From Pseudomonas brassicacearum (GTDB lineage: Bacteria > Pseudomonadota > Gammaproteobacteria > Pseudomonadales > Pseudomonadaceae): 64,000 nt of DNA. Below the pieces are notes generated by a model. The model was not told the DNA's origin. It saw only the letters and a program-made list of their open reading frames with translations, and did no database searches. The position numbers and the translations under genes are program-made. Every line of letters begins with the position of its first letter. The first letter of the stretch is position 1. Shown in pieces: positions 34,807-43,795 of the stretch. The DNA is taken from positions 62,001 through 126,000 of the forward strand of contig NZ_MOBJ01000014.1 in the NCBI RefSeq assembly GCF_003732225.1. Direction: 5' to 3'.

Positions 34807-36126
34807 ATGTTTAACCTACACCATAAATCTGACGTGCTTGAGATAGAACGATTGAGCTGCGCGTTGACTGAAGCCAATGCCAAGTTGGCGGCGATCAGCC
34901 GCTCTATGGCAATGATCGAGTTTGATTCCACTGGCGTGATCCTCGAGGCCAACGAGAACTTCTGCAAAGCCGTCGGCTACTCCATCGAGGAGATTCGCGG
35001 CAAGCATCACCGGATTTTTTGTGAAGAGGCTTACGCCAACAGCGAAGACTACCAGCGGTTCTGGCGCGAGCTGGGCCGTGGCGAACCTGACAGCGGAACA
35101 TTTTTACGCTTGAACAAGGCCGGCAAGGAAGTCTGGCTTGAGGCCAGCTACATGCCGGTGATCGGAGCGGATCGGCACGTTCGAAGCGTGATCAAGGTGG
35201 CGGCGGACATCACGGCCCGGATCAACCAGGAGCATGAAAGCCAGAGCCTGGTGAATGCCCTGGGGCGCGCCATGGCGGTGATCGAATTTTCCCCTGACGG
35301 CAGGGTGATTACCGCCAACGATAACTTCTTGCAGACCATGCACTATTCGCTTAACGAAGTAGTGGGTCAGCACCACAGCCTGTTCTGTCACCGAGCGGAG
35401 AGCGAGTCTGCGGCCTACAAGGCGTTCTGGGCTTCGCTCAACCGGGGCGAGTTCCATTCGCGTCGGTTTGAACGGGTCGACAAACACGGTCGTATGGTCT
35501 TTCTCGAAGCTTCGTACAACCCGATCTTCGACGCCAAGGGCCGCTTGTATAAGGTGGTCAAATTCGCCAGCGACATCACTCAGCAAGTGACGACGTTGCA
35601 GACCGCCGCCGAGTCGGCTCATTCAACCTCGGTGCAAAACGATGCTTGCGCCCAGAAAGGTTCGCAGGTGGTACAGCAGACCGTACAGATCATCGAAGAG
35701 ATCTCCAGGGATCTCAACGAAGCGGCCCTCAGCATCGATGCGGTGAGCAAGCAGTCCGACATCATCGGCACCATTGTTCAGACCATTCGCGGCATCGCCG
35801 ATCAGACCAATCTGCTGGCGCTCAACGCCGCTATCGAGGCTGCGCGGGCCGGCGAACATGGGCGAGGATTTGCGGTCGTTGCCGACGAGGTGCGCAGTCT
35901 GGCGGCACGTACCAGCCAGGCGACAGTGGAAATTGTCGATGTGGTGCGCAAGAACCACGACTTGTCCTTGAGTGCAGTGTCGAGTATGCAATCAAGTTTG
36001 AGCCGTACTGGACTTGGCGTGGAACTGGCCAATGAAGCGGGCGAGGTGATCCTGGAAATTCAACAGGGCTCACGGCATGTGGTGGATGCGATCAGTCAGT
36101 TCAACTCGACGTTGCAACTTAATTAA
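34807..36126 (+). CDS. PAS-PAS methyl-accepting chemotaxis-type protein (BdlA-like)
   Basis: A 439-residue soluble receptor with no membrane segment. Two PAS domains are at about residues 27-140 (MAMIEFDSTGVILEANENF, GKHHRIFCEEAY) and 150-262 (MAVIEFSPDGRVITANDNF, GQHHSLFCH). A short MCP signalling domain follows with the invariant hairpin IADQTNLLALNAAIEAARAG and GRGFAVVADEVRSLAARTS. This layout matches BdlA, the P. aeruginosa biofilm-dispersion protein, and Aer-like sensors. The FCEE/FCHR cysteines after HH in each PAS are conserved between the two. It stands alone with its own ribosome site. Confidence 0.88.
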   Translation: MFNLHHKSDVLEIERLSCALTEANAKLAAISRSMAMIEFDSTGVILEANENFCKAVGYSIEEIRGKHHRIFCEEAYANSEDYQRFWRELGRGEPDSGTFLRLNKAGKEVWLEASYMPVIGADRHVRSVIKVAADITARINQEHESQSLVNALGRAMAVIEFSPDGRVITANDNFLQTMHYSLNEVVGQHHSLFCHRAESESAAYKAFWASLNRGEFHSRRFERVDKHGRMVFLEASYNPIFDAKGRLYKVVKFASDITQQVTTLQTAAESAHSTSVQNDACAQKGSQVVQQTVQIIEEISRDLNEAALSIDAVSKQSDIIGTIVQTIRGIADQTNLLALNAAIEAARAGEHGRGFAVVADEVRSLAARTSQATVEIVDVVRKNHDLSLSAVSSMQSSLSRTGLGVELANEAGEVILEIQQGSRHVVDAISQFNSTLQLN

Positions 36127-36205
36127 AACGTCGTGCAACTAAAAGGGTTTTCGATCAAGTACTGTTACTTGATCGAGAGTCCTTTTGGCTGCTCTAGCGA
36201 GTAGT

Positions 36206-38116
36206 TTACGAGTGCACGCGAAGCGGGTTGCTCAGACGACCCACGATATCGAGCGCGCTGTCGAGCAAGCGCATACGCATGAAGGATTTGGCCGGCCAGT
36301 CCTGTTCCAGCAAGGCCGAACGCTCGATTACCCAGCGCTGTGGTTCGACCCGGTCACGCAGGTTGTCAAAGCAGTCGCTGACGTGAATGGCCAACTCATT
36401 CCAAAGCGCATTTTCTGGCATTTTCCAATGCCGGGCGCAGAGCAGAGTCAGTTCACCGAGATGGCACATGAAGGTGGTGTGCAAGAGCTTCTCGCGCACG
36501 AAGTCCGCATCGTCATACAGCGTCATCTGCGGGTCATGCAGATGAAGGTCGAGGCTTTGCCGGTGCAAGGTCTGGCGGTGAATCCGGATGTCACCGAAGT
36601 CGCGCACCATCAGTCGGCTCAAGTGTCCCTCGGCATTCATGACCATGAAGCTGTTTTGCTGATGCGCCTCGAAGGCGACGCCGTAGATCAGGTACAGACC
36701 GAGCAATCCGGGAACGGCGATCGATAGATAGTCACGGAAAAAGCGCAGCAGATCCGGTCTGCTGTCGTCCCCTTGAGCCAACCTGACCCACTGGCGCAGC
36801 AAAGGTTGTCCGTGTTCATCGAGGGCGAACAGGCTGCCAACGGGCACGGCCATTTCGCCCGGCAGCAACAAGCTCGACGGGTTGTCCCGGTAAAGCACCG
36901 CCAGATGCCGGGAGCGTTGGTCATCCGCCGGTTGCGGCGCGAAATGCACGCCGATACGTTCCGGCACGATGTTCAACACGGCACGAATCTGCGGCTCCTG
37001 CTTGAGCATTCGCAGCAATAAACCGCTGACCCTTGGCCCCATGCGCGCCGAGCGTGGCGAAAGGGTGCGTTGCACGCTGGTCAGTCGCAGCGCCACCGGA
37101 AGTTTGACCATCGGTGAACAGCGGTCCGCATCGGGCACCACGGTGCGAAACGACATGGTGGGCTGGCCGTTGAACGCAATGATGGTGGTCATAATCAGCA
37201 GGCGGTCGGCAATCTCGCGAGCAAACGAGCGCGGTAGTTCCTCAGCGGCTTGCCACGGATGGACGGGGATGGGCAGGTAGTCATCCGGGTCCAGACCTTT
37301 GGCCAGAAGGTGCTGGATCAGTTGTTCGGCCGCAAGCGGGAAATGCCCTTGCCACCAGTCGCGGTAATGCTCAGGTTCGTTCAACGATTCGACGTGAGCC
37401 CATTGCCGATGCAAAGCGCACAGGACGACTGGCACGCAGGCTTCGAATTCCGGTGATAAAGCAATGACCTCAGTAGTGCTCAAGCCAAGCTTGGTTTTGT
37501 AGTTCGGGTGCCAGGGATGGCCCAGCGTGCCCCACTGTTCAAGCACCGATGTCGGGTTCTGCCGGGAGGGGGTGCCCTTGAGCCAGGTCAACAGATTATC
37601 GTCATCGGCGAGTTTGAACTGTTCACGCAGTTGTCGGCTCCAGCCGTGGTGAAAGGCCTGACACAAGGTGGCGTTGCAGAAGCTGTCATCGAGCTCTTCA
37701 GTCAGACGATCGAGCACTTCGGGCGATGCTAAAGGCTCAAGTTGCGCGCAGAGCAGGTTTAGCAACTGCGAAGGAAACAGCAGTTTTTGTGCTGGGCATT
37801 CAGAGCGATGCAACGTGATGTCGCCCTGTATGTCCCAGCTGTTCATCCGCGCCGGGATGAGCCCTTCGAAACACAGCCGGGCACCATCGAGCAGCGTAAG
37901 CCAATACACCGAACCTTCGGCGTGCAGGTTTTTTGGATTCAGCAGGCCTTCGCGTAGCAGCGCCTGCAACAAGCGCTGAAAGCTTGTGCGGGCGCTGAAC
38001 TCGAGCGTATCGGCCAGATGGCCGAGGTTTATCCGGCGAGACTTGAACGCCTCGGTCGCCAGGGCTTCGCTCCAGCGTGAGAGTAACCATTGCTGTTTTT
38101 GCGGGTCCGTGTGCAT
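36206..38116 (-). CDS. IucA/IucC-type NIS siderophore synthetase
   Basis: A 636-residue NRPS-independent siderophore synthetase that would join a carboxylate such as citrate to an amine or alcohol using ATP. Family segments are GHPWHPNYKTKLGL, PIPVHPWQAAEELP, TMSFRTVVPDADR, KLPVALRLTSVQRTLSP and, near the end, the FhuF-like region LIYGVAFEAHQQNSFMV, RDFGDIRIHR. The length is normal and the frame intact. No receptor, exporter or second synthetase is near, so the product is unknown. A clean Fur box was not found upstream. Confidence 0.9.
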   Translation of the reverse strand: MHTDPQKQQWLLSRWSEALATEAFKSRRINLGHLADTLEFSARTSFQRLLQALLREGLLNPKNLHAEGSVYWLTLLDGARLCFEGLIPARMNSWDIQGDITLHRSECPAQKLLFPSQLLNLLCAQLEPLASPEVLDRLTEELDDSFCNATLCQAFHHGWSRQLREQFKLADDDNLLTWLKGTPSRQNPTSVLEQWGTLGHPWHPNYKTKLGLSTTEVIALSPEFEACVPVVLCALHRQWAHVESLNEPEHYRDWWQGHFPLAAEQLIQHLLAKGLDPDDYLPIPVHPWQAAEELPRSFAREIADRLLIMTTIIAFNGQPTMSFRTVVPDADRCSPMVKLPVALRLTSVQRTLSPRSARMGPRVSGLLLRMLKQEPQIRAVLNIVPERIGVHFAPQPADDQRSRHLAVLYRDNPSSLLLPGEMAVPVGSLFALDEHGQPLLRQWVRLAQGDDSRPDLLRFFRDYLSIAVPGLLGLYLIYGVAFEAHQQNSFMVMNAEGHLSRLMVRDFGDIRIHRQTLHRQSLDLHLHDPQMTLYDDADFVREKLLHTTFMCHLGELTLLCARHWKMPENALWNELAIHVSDCFDNLRDRVEPQRWVIERSALLEQDWPAKSFMRMRLLDSALDIVGRLSNPLRVHS

Positions 38117-38260
38117 GACATACGACTCCTTGGGGCGATTAAAAGCAGCTCCAAAAAGCCTACGGCAGGCGCAAAAAAAATGATGGCAAGCATTTCCGTC
38201 AAGTGTGTAAGACGCATCCTATGGTGATGGCGGGAAGGTCCGAGAGCAGGATTCGAGGGC

Positions 38261-38285
38261 GTAGGAGCTGCCGCAGGCTGCGATC
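38261..38285. repeat. single REP, family A
   Basis: GTAGGAGCTGCCGCAGGCTG...GATC occurs without an inverted partner, between the divergent synthetase start side and the gntR stop. Confidence 0.85.
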
Positions 38286-38298
38286 TTTATCCCGACAC

Positions 38299-39330
38299 CT
38301 ACGTGCTTTCGCGCACCTTCAACTCAAAACCCATGTCGACCACAGGTTTGGCGATCGAATTGCCGGCCATCAAGGTCAGCATGTGCTCGGCAGCGCGGCG
38401 GCCAATGGCTTCACGCGGGGTGCTGATGCTGCTCAGGCGCGGCACCATGTGCGCCGAGGCTGGCAGGTCGTTGAAGCCGAGGATGGCGACTTGCTCGGGG
38501 ATCTTGATCCCGTGGCGCAGGGCTTCGAGCAGGGCGCCCTGGGCCAGGTCGTCGTTGCCGAAGAAGATCGCGTCGACCTGCGGGTGGCTCGTCATCATCT
38601 GCAGAAACAGTTCGCCGCCAAGGCCCACCGATGACGGGCGCGGTGTCAGCAATTCAAGGTCCGGGTCGTACAGACCCGCTTGCTGCAAGGCACGCCTGAA
38701 GCCTTCGCCACGCAATAACGTGCGTTGGTCGAGTTGTGCGCCGATGTAGGCCAGGTGCCGACGGCCGCGAGAGATCAAGTGTTGTGCGGCGGTTTCGCCA
38801 GCGCTCAATTGCGAGAAACCGACGCAGTTCAGGCCGGCGCCCGGGTCCAGGTCCATCATGTAGACGCAGGGGATGTTGCTGGCTTCGATCATCCGGCGGG
38901 CACTTTCGGTGCGATCAAAACCGGTCAGCAGCAGGCCGCGAGGCTGATAGGCCATGTAGTTGCGCAGCAGGTTTTCTTCTTCATCGCGGGAATAGTGATA
39001 GTTGCCGATCAGCACTTCGAAGCCTTTGGGGCGCAGCACCTGATGGATGGCTTCGAGGGTTTCGATAAACAGCAGGTTCGACAGCGATGGCACCAATACC
39101 ACCACCGAATGGCTCTGGGCCGAGGCCAGGGCGCGGGCGGCCGGGTTGACCACGTAGTTCAGTTCGAGCGCGGCCTGCTGAACCTTTTCCACCAGTTCGG
39201 TGGCAACCGTGCTGATACCGCGCAAGGCTCTGGACGCGGTGATCGGACTGACGCCCGCCAGACGGGCGACTTCGTTGAGGGTAGGGCGGCCAGTGGTGCG
39301 AGTATTTTTATCGTTTTTAGTCGAGGTCAT
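38299..39330 (-). CDS. gntR: LacI-family gluconate repressor
   Basis: A 343-residue LacI/GalR regulator. The helix-turn-helix TLNEVARLAGVSPITASRAL is at about residues 15-34, with the hinge NPAARALASAQSHSVVVLVP. The ligand domain includes GNYHYSRDEEENLLR, FFGNDDLAQGALLEA and PRLSSISTPREAIGRRA. It lies next to divergent gntK and the permease, as for GntR of P. aeruginosa, which represses gluconate uptake. ATG 39330 is preferred over TTG 39345. An operator-like 15-mer (39363) lies 33 bp upstream. Confidence 0.92.
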   Translation of the reverse strand: MTSTKNDKNTRTTGRPTLNEVARLAGVSPITASRALRGISTVATELVEKVQQAALELNYVVNPAARALASAQSHSVVVLVPSLSNLLFIETLEAIHQVLRPKGFEVLIGNYHYSRDEEENLLRNYMAYQPRGLLLTGFDRTESARRMIEASNIPCVYMMDLDPGAGLNCVGFSQLSAGETAAQHLISRGRRHLAYIGAQLDQRTLLRGEGFRRALQQAGLYDPDLELLTPRPSSVGLGGELFLQMMTSHPQVDAIFFGNDDLAQGALLEALRHGIKIPEQVAILGFNDLPASAHMVPRLSSISTPREAIGRRAAEHMLTLMAGNSIAKPVVDMGFELKVREST

Positions 39331-39362
39331 CGGGCAGCTTGCCAAACAAAATTCAAGGCACT

Positions 39363-39377
39363 AAGGTAGCGCTGTCT
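39363..39377. promoter_or_regulatory. putative GntR operator 1 (gntR promoter)
   Basis: AAGGTAGCGCTGTCT, with the palindromic AGCGCT at its centre and a central CG step as in LacI-family sites. It is identical to the site at 39514. Confidence 0.65.
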
Positions 39378-39513
39378 CGATGCGGCTGCAAATGCTTGAG
39401 CAGGGTTTGCCTGATCCCTGCTTTTTGGCGTTGGGAAAGAACGTGCTGCAACCCATAAAAATGACAAGAAGGCGTCGGCAATGCCTGCTTTTGCACTAGA
39501 GTTTTACCTGGCA

Positions 39514-39528
39514 AAGGTAGCGCTGTCT
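39514..39528. promoter_or_regulatory. putative GntR operator 2 (gntK promoter)
   Basis: An exact second copy of the 15-mer AAGGTAGCGCTGTCT, 17 bp upstream of the gntK start codon. Confidence 0.68.
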
Positions 39529-39545
39529 GCGCGCTGAGGTGTTAC

Positions 39546-40079
39546 ATGAGTCAACCAATCACCGCCCTGGTCATCATGGGCGTGGCCGGCTGCGGCAAGT
39601 CCAGCGTCAGCGAGGCTTTGTGCCTGCTCAGCGGCGCGACTGGCATTGAAGGCGATACCTTTCACCCTGCCGCCAATATCGAAAAGATGAGCGCGGGCAT
39701 TCCCCTGAACGACGACGACCGTGCCGGCTGGCTCGACAGCCTGTGCGATGAGTTGCGTCGCGTCGATGTCACGGGCCAGCGCCCGGTGCTGACCTGCTCG
39801 GCGCTCAAGCACAGTTACCGCGAACGCTTGCGCAGCGCCTTGCCGGGCCTGGGTTTCGTGTTCCTTGAGTTGACCCCTGAAGTCGCCGCCGATCGTGTGG
39901 CCCATCGTCCGGGTCATTTCATGCCTTCGACCTTGATTGCCAGCCAGTTTGCCACCCTTGAATCACCAGTGGGCGAGCCACTGACCCTGGTGCTCGACGC
40001 TTCCACGCAGACTGTCGAACAGCTGGCCGAACAGGCCAATGGCTGGTGGATCGAACACGGGTTGAAACGCCGGGTTTGA
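39546..40079 (+). CDS. gntK: gluconokinase
   Basis: A 177-residue kinase converting gluconate to 6-phosphogluconate. The P-loop GVAGCGKSS (about residues 12-20) and the substrate segment EGDTFHPAANIEKMSAGIPL are diagnostic, followed by TCSALKHSYRERLR. It feeds the Entner-Doudoroff pathway whose eda is also in this window. It is divergent from gntR and 85 bp upstream of the permease, with operator copies before both. Confidence 0.95.
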   Translation: MSQPITALVIMGVAGCGKSSVSEALCLLSGATGIEGDTFHPAANIEKMSAGIPLNDDDRAGWLDSLCDELRRVDVTGQRPVLTCSALKHSYRERLRSALPGLGFVFLELTPEVAADRVAHRPGHFMPSTLIASQFATLESPVGEPLTLVLDASTQTVEQLAEQANGWWIEHGLKRRV

Positions 40080-40093
40080 GTTTTGTTCCAAGA

Positions 40094-40105
40094 GATAGCG
40101 CTGTC
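40094..40105. promoter_or_regulatory. putative GntR operator 3 (permease promoter)
   Basis: GATAGCGCTGTC is the same core as the two upstream sites with one change, 59 bp before the permease start. Confidence 0.6.
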
Positions 40106-40164
40106 CTATTCGCAGACGGTTTAAACCCGCTTTAATAACAACAACAAACAGGAGATACCCCCCC

Positions 40165-41517
40165 ATGTTTGGCATGTCCCACGAGTCGTTTTTGCTGCTT
40201 GATGCAGTGATCACCGTGATCGGATTGATCGTCCTGATCACCAAGTTCAAGCTTCACCCCTTCATTGCACTGATCATCGCCGCCGCTTTTCTCGGGCTGA
40301 CCTCGGGCATGCCGATTGGCACCATCATCAAGGCGTTCCAGGACGGCTTCGGTGGGGTACTCGGGTTTGTCGGGATCATCCTCGCGCTGGGCACCATGCT
40401 TGGCAAAATGATGGCTGAATCGGGGGGAGCGGATCAGATCGCCCAGACCCTGATTCGCGCGTTCGGTAAAGAGCGCGTGCAGTGGGCCATGATGTTTGCG
40501 GCCTTCCTGGTCGGCATTCCGTTGTTCTTCGAAATCGGCTTTGTGCTGCTGATTCCGCTGGTGTTCATCGTTGCTCGGCGCACCGGCGTTTCAATCATCA
40601 AGATCGGTATCCCGTTGCTGGCCGGCCTTTCTGCCGTGCACGGTCTGGTTCCACCCCATCCTGGTCCGTTGCTGGCCATTGGCGTGTTCGGTGCCGACAT
40701 CGGTAAAACCATCCTCTACGGTCTGATTGTTGCGCTGCCGACGGCCATTATTGCCGGTCCGATCTACGGTACGTTCATTGCCAAATACATCCCCGGCCAT
40801 CCTAACCAGGAACTGGTGGATCAACTGGCTCGTGAACCACAGTCCAGCACCTTGCCGAGCTTCAGCATTACTTTGATCACCGTGCTGTTGCCGGTGTTCC
40901 TGATGCTGCTTAAAACCTTTGCCGACATCGCGCTGCCGGACGGGCATTTCTTCCGCACCTGGATGGACATGATCGGTCACCCGATCTCGGCCTTGCTGCT
41001 GGCATTGCTGCTGTCGCTGTACACTTTTGGCCATCGTCAGGGCATAGATTCCAAGCGGATCCTCAAACTGCTCGATGCCAGCCTGGCGCCGACCGCTGCG
41101 ATCATTCTGATCATCGGTGCCGGCGGTGGCTTCAAGCAGATGCTGGTGACCAGCGGTGTGGGCGATGTGATCGGCCACATGGCGGTGAGCGCGCAGATTT
41201 CACCGATTCTGCTGGCCTGGCTGGTCGCGGCGGTGATTCGCGTGGCGACTGGTTCGGCGACCGTGGCGACCATTACCGGCGCGGGCATCGTGGTGCCGGT
41301 GGTGGGGATGATTCCGGGCGTGAACCGTGAGTTGCTGGTGCTGGCCACCGGCGCGGGTTCGTTAATCCTGTCTCACGTCAACGACGCAGGCTTCTGGCTG
41401 GTCAAGCAGTACTTCAACATGACCGTGGCCGAAACCTTCAAGACCTGGACCGCGATGGAAACCATTCTTTCCGTCGTTGCGCTGGGCTTCATCATGTTGT
41501 TGTCGCTGGTGGTTTGA
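40165..41517 (+). CDS. gntP: gluconate permease, GntP family
   Basis: A 450-residue transporter of about 12-13 hydrophobic segments. The family motifs are GFGGVLGFVGIILALGTMLG, AFLVGIPLFFEIGFVLLIPL, GLVPPHPGPLLAIGVFGADI and, near the end, ATGAGSLILSHVNDAGFWLV. It imports gluconate across the inner membrane by proton symport in characterised relatives. AGGAG before ATG 40165 gives the start. It has its own operator-like site and ends before a REPIN. Confidence 0.93.
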   Translation: MFGMSHESFLLLDAVITVIGLIVLITKFKLHPFIALIIAAAFLGLTSGMPIGTIIKAFQDGFGGVLGFVGIILALGTMLGKMMAESGGADQIAQTLIRAFGKERVQWAMMFAAFLVGIPLFFEIGFVLLIPLVFIVARRTGVSIIKIGIPLLAGLSAVHGLVPPHPGPLLAIGVFGADIGKTILYGLIVALPTAIIAGPIYGTFIAKYIPGHPNQELVDQLAREPQSSTLPSFSITLITVLLPVFLMLLKTFADIALPDGHFFRTWMDMIGHPISALLLALLLSLYTFGHRQGIDSKRILKLLDASLAPTAAIILIIGAGGGFKQMLVTSGVGDVIGHMAVSAQISPILLAWLVAAVIRVATGSATVATITGAGIVVPVVGMIPGVNRELLVLATGAGSLILSHVNDAGFWLVKQYFNMTVAETFKTWTAMETILSVVALGFIMLLSLVV

Positions 41518-41528
41518 ATTCATACCTC

Positions 41529-41605
41529 GTAGGAGCTGCCGAAGGCTGCGATCTTGCATCACTAATCGTGAAAATCAAAAGATCGCAGGCTACGCCAGCT
41601 CCTAC
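41529..41605. repeat. REPIN, family A
   Basis: GTAGGAGCTGCCGAAGGCTG and the inverted arm GATCGCAGGCTACGCCAGCT...CCTAC flank a 29-nt centre. The right arm has diverged. It lies between convergent gene ends. Confidence 0.85.
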
Positions 41606-41616
41606 GGGGTAGCGGC

Positions 41617-42837
41617 TTACGTGGCGCTGGTTTTCTGTGCCAGCCCATCCGCCCGGAACATCCCGCGAATGCCGCGTACCGCCTGACGAATCCGGTCCTG
41701 GTTTTCGATCAGTGCGAAGCGCACGTGGTCGTCGCCGTATTCACCAAACCCCACCCCCGGCGAGACACAGACCTTGGCTTCGGCCAGCAGTTTCTTGGCG
41801 AACTCCAGCGAACCGAGGTGCGCGTAGGCTTCAGGGATCTTGGCCCAGACGTACATCGAGGCTTTCGGGTTTTCGACCATCCAGCCCAGTTCATGCAGGC
41901 CTTTGACCAGCACGTTGCGACGCTGTCGGTACTGCTCGGCGATGTCTTTGACGCACTGCTGATCACCTTCCAGCGCGGCGATGGCCGCCACTTGCAGCGG
42001 GGTGAAAGTGCCGTAGTCGTGGTAGCTCTTGATCCGCGCGAGGGCGTTGACCAGTTCCGGGTTGCCGACCATGAAACCGATCCGCCAGCCAGCCATGTTG
42101 TAGCTCTTGGACAGGGTGAAAAACTCCACCGCAATGTCCTTGGCGCCCGGCACCTGCATGATCGACGGGGCTTTCCAGCCGTCGTAGACGATGTCGGCGT
42201 AGGCCAGGTCGTGCACCACCAGTACGTCGTATTGCTTGGCGAGGGCGATCACCCGTTCGAAGAAATCCAGCTCGACGCACTGCGCGGTCGGGTTGGACGG
42301 GAAGCCGAGGATCATCATTTTCGGCTTCGGGATCGAACCGCGAATGGCTCGTTCCAGCTCCGCGAAAAAGTCCACGTCCGGAATCAGCGGCACCGAGCGC
42401 ACTTGGGCGCCGGCAATCACGGCACCGTAGATGTGGATCGGGTAGCTCGGGTTGGGCACCAATACCGTGTCGCCCTGATCGAGGGTGGCGAGCATCAAGT
42501 GCGCCAGGCCTTCCTTGGAACCGATAGTGACGATGGCTTCGCTTTCCGGGTCGATGTCGACTTCGTAGCGATCCTTATACCAATTGGAAATCGCCCGGCG
42601 CAGGCGCGGAATACCCTTGGACGTGGAGTAGCCGTGGGTGTCTTCGCGCTGTGCAACGGTCACCAGTTTTTCGACGATGTGCGGCGGAGTGGGGCCGTCG
42701 GGGTTGCCCATGCTCAAGTCGATGATGTCTTCGCCACGACGACGGGCGGCCATCTTCAGCTCGGCAGTGATGTTGAATACGTAAGGGGGGAGTCGATCTA
42801 TGCGCGCAAAGCGGCGCGGCGAACCTTGTTCGGCCAT
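41617..42837 (-). CDS. alaC: alanine-type aminotransferase AlaC
   Basis: A 406-residue class I/II PLP aminotransferase. Its segments are DLSMGNPDGPTPPHIVEK, SYPIHIYGAVIAGAQV, GFPSNPTAQCVELDFF, HDLAYADIVYDGWKAPS and the Schiff-base lysine in TLSKSYNMAGWRIGF. The Arg for the substrate carboxylate is in DHVRFALIENQDRIRQA. AlaC makes alanine from pyruvate with glutamate. ATG 42837 (MAEQGSPRRFARI) is used; the longer frame adds unrelated sequence. Confidence 0.92.
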   Translation of the reverse strand: MAEQGSPRRFARIDRLPPYVFNITAELKMAARRRGEDIIDLSMGNPDGPTPPHIVEKLVTVAQREDTHGYSTSKGIPRLRRAISNWYKDRYEVDIDPESEAIVTIGSKEGLAHLMLATLDQGDTVLVPNPSYPIHIYGAVIAGAQVRSVPLIPDVDFFAELERAIRGSIPKPKMMILGFPSNPTAQCVELDFFERVIALAKQYDVLVVHDLAYADIVYDGWKAPSIMQVPGAKDIAVEFFTLSKSYNMAGWRIGFMVGNPELVNALARIKSYHDYGTFTPLQVAAIAALEGDQQCVKDIAEQYRQRRNVLVKGLHELGWMVENPKASMYVWAKIPEAYAHLGSLEFAKKLLAEAKVCVSPGVGFGEYGDDHVRFALIENQDRIRQAVRGIRGMFRADGLAQKTSAT

Positions 42838-43066
42838 TGTTGCCTCGAATAACGTAAGCGCCCGGAACCGTCCGAGCGACGCTGGCCACTGCGGTGGCCT
42901 GTGGCGGAAGATAAGGGCGTTGACGGCCGATTGTCTAGTGGCGAGGTTCAACTATTTTCGATGACACTGCTGATCGAGCAGGCACGTTTTTGCCGTGCGG
43001 CTGTGCGCGCACGCTTCTTGCAAAAGACGATACTCACTCAAAAAACACCACCAGACGGGATGAAAA

Positions 43067-43729
43067 ATGGAGTTTTCCAGCGGCTTTTTGCTGAGTCTTT
43101 CACTGTGCCTGGATATCGGCGTAGCCAACATTGCGATGATCACACTGGCCATGCAACGCGGGTATTTTCAGGGCTTTGCGCTGGGGCTTGGCACCTGTGT
43201 CGGCGACCTGGTTTACGCGGTGCTGGCGCTGGCGGGCATGACGGTGCTGTTGCAGTATTCGGCCGTGCGCTGGGCGCTGTGGATCGGTGGCTCGGCGTTG
43301 CTGCTGTACTTCGCGGCGAAGATGATTTACTCGGCCATTCATCACAGTGCCGTGTTGGCAGAGGCGGGTGAGGTCAGTGCGGGTTCCCATCGCCGGGAGT
43401 TCTTCCGTGGGATATTCCTGGCGATGTCGTCGCCCAGTGCGATTCTCTGGTTCGCTGCGGTGGGCGGTACGCTGATTGCCCGTTCCGGGGGCGGCAGCGT
43501 GACCAGTGCCGGACTGTTTCTGGCAGGGTTCTTTTGCGCCGGGCTGCTCTGGTGCGTCGCCCTGTGTCTGGCGGCGACCCAGGGCGGCAAGCTCTTGGGG
43601 GACAAGCTGCTGCGCTACTCTTACCTGGCATCTGCGGCGATCTTCTGTTATTTCGCAGTCTACGTGATCGTTTCTGGTTATCAGGAATTTATCGTCTCGG
43701 CGGCTGTTGCAGAACTTCCGGGCCTTTGA
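43067..43729 (+). CDS. LysE/RhtB-family exporter
   Basis: A 220-residue inner-membrane protein with about six hydrophobic segments. It starts in family style (SGFLLSLSLCLDIGVANIAM, where GPN/GVAN lies in the first segment), with LGTCVGDLVYAVLALAG and GIFLAMSSPSAILWFAAVGG. LysE-type proteins export amino acids or related small molecules; the substrate is not known here. It is divergent from alaC with 229 bp between. Confidence 0.87.
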   Translation: MEFSSGFLLSLSLCLDIGVANIAMITLAMQRGYFQGFALGLGTCVGDLVYAVLALAGMTVLLQYSAVRWALWIGGSALLLYFAAKMIYSAIHHSAVLAEAGEVSAGSHRREFFRGIFLAMSSPSAILWFAAVGGTLIARSGGGSVTSAGLFLAGFFCAGLLWCVALCLAATQGGKLLGDKLLRYSYLASAAIFCYFAVYVIVSGYQEFIVSAAVAELPGL

Positions 43730-43795
43730 CTGGGGGAATCCGGTTTGGCTTCTATACTTGATGCCAAACCCATCTTCAGTTGCAGGAGTTGATTC

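Noticed and set aside
38117..38215. Fur box upstream of the siderophore synthetase (AATGAT...CATT near 38180)
   Set aside because: The half-sites are three bases too far apart for the 19-bp consensus.
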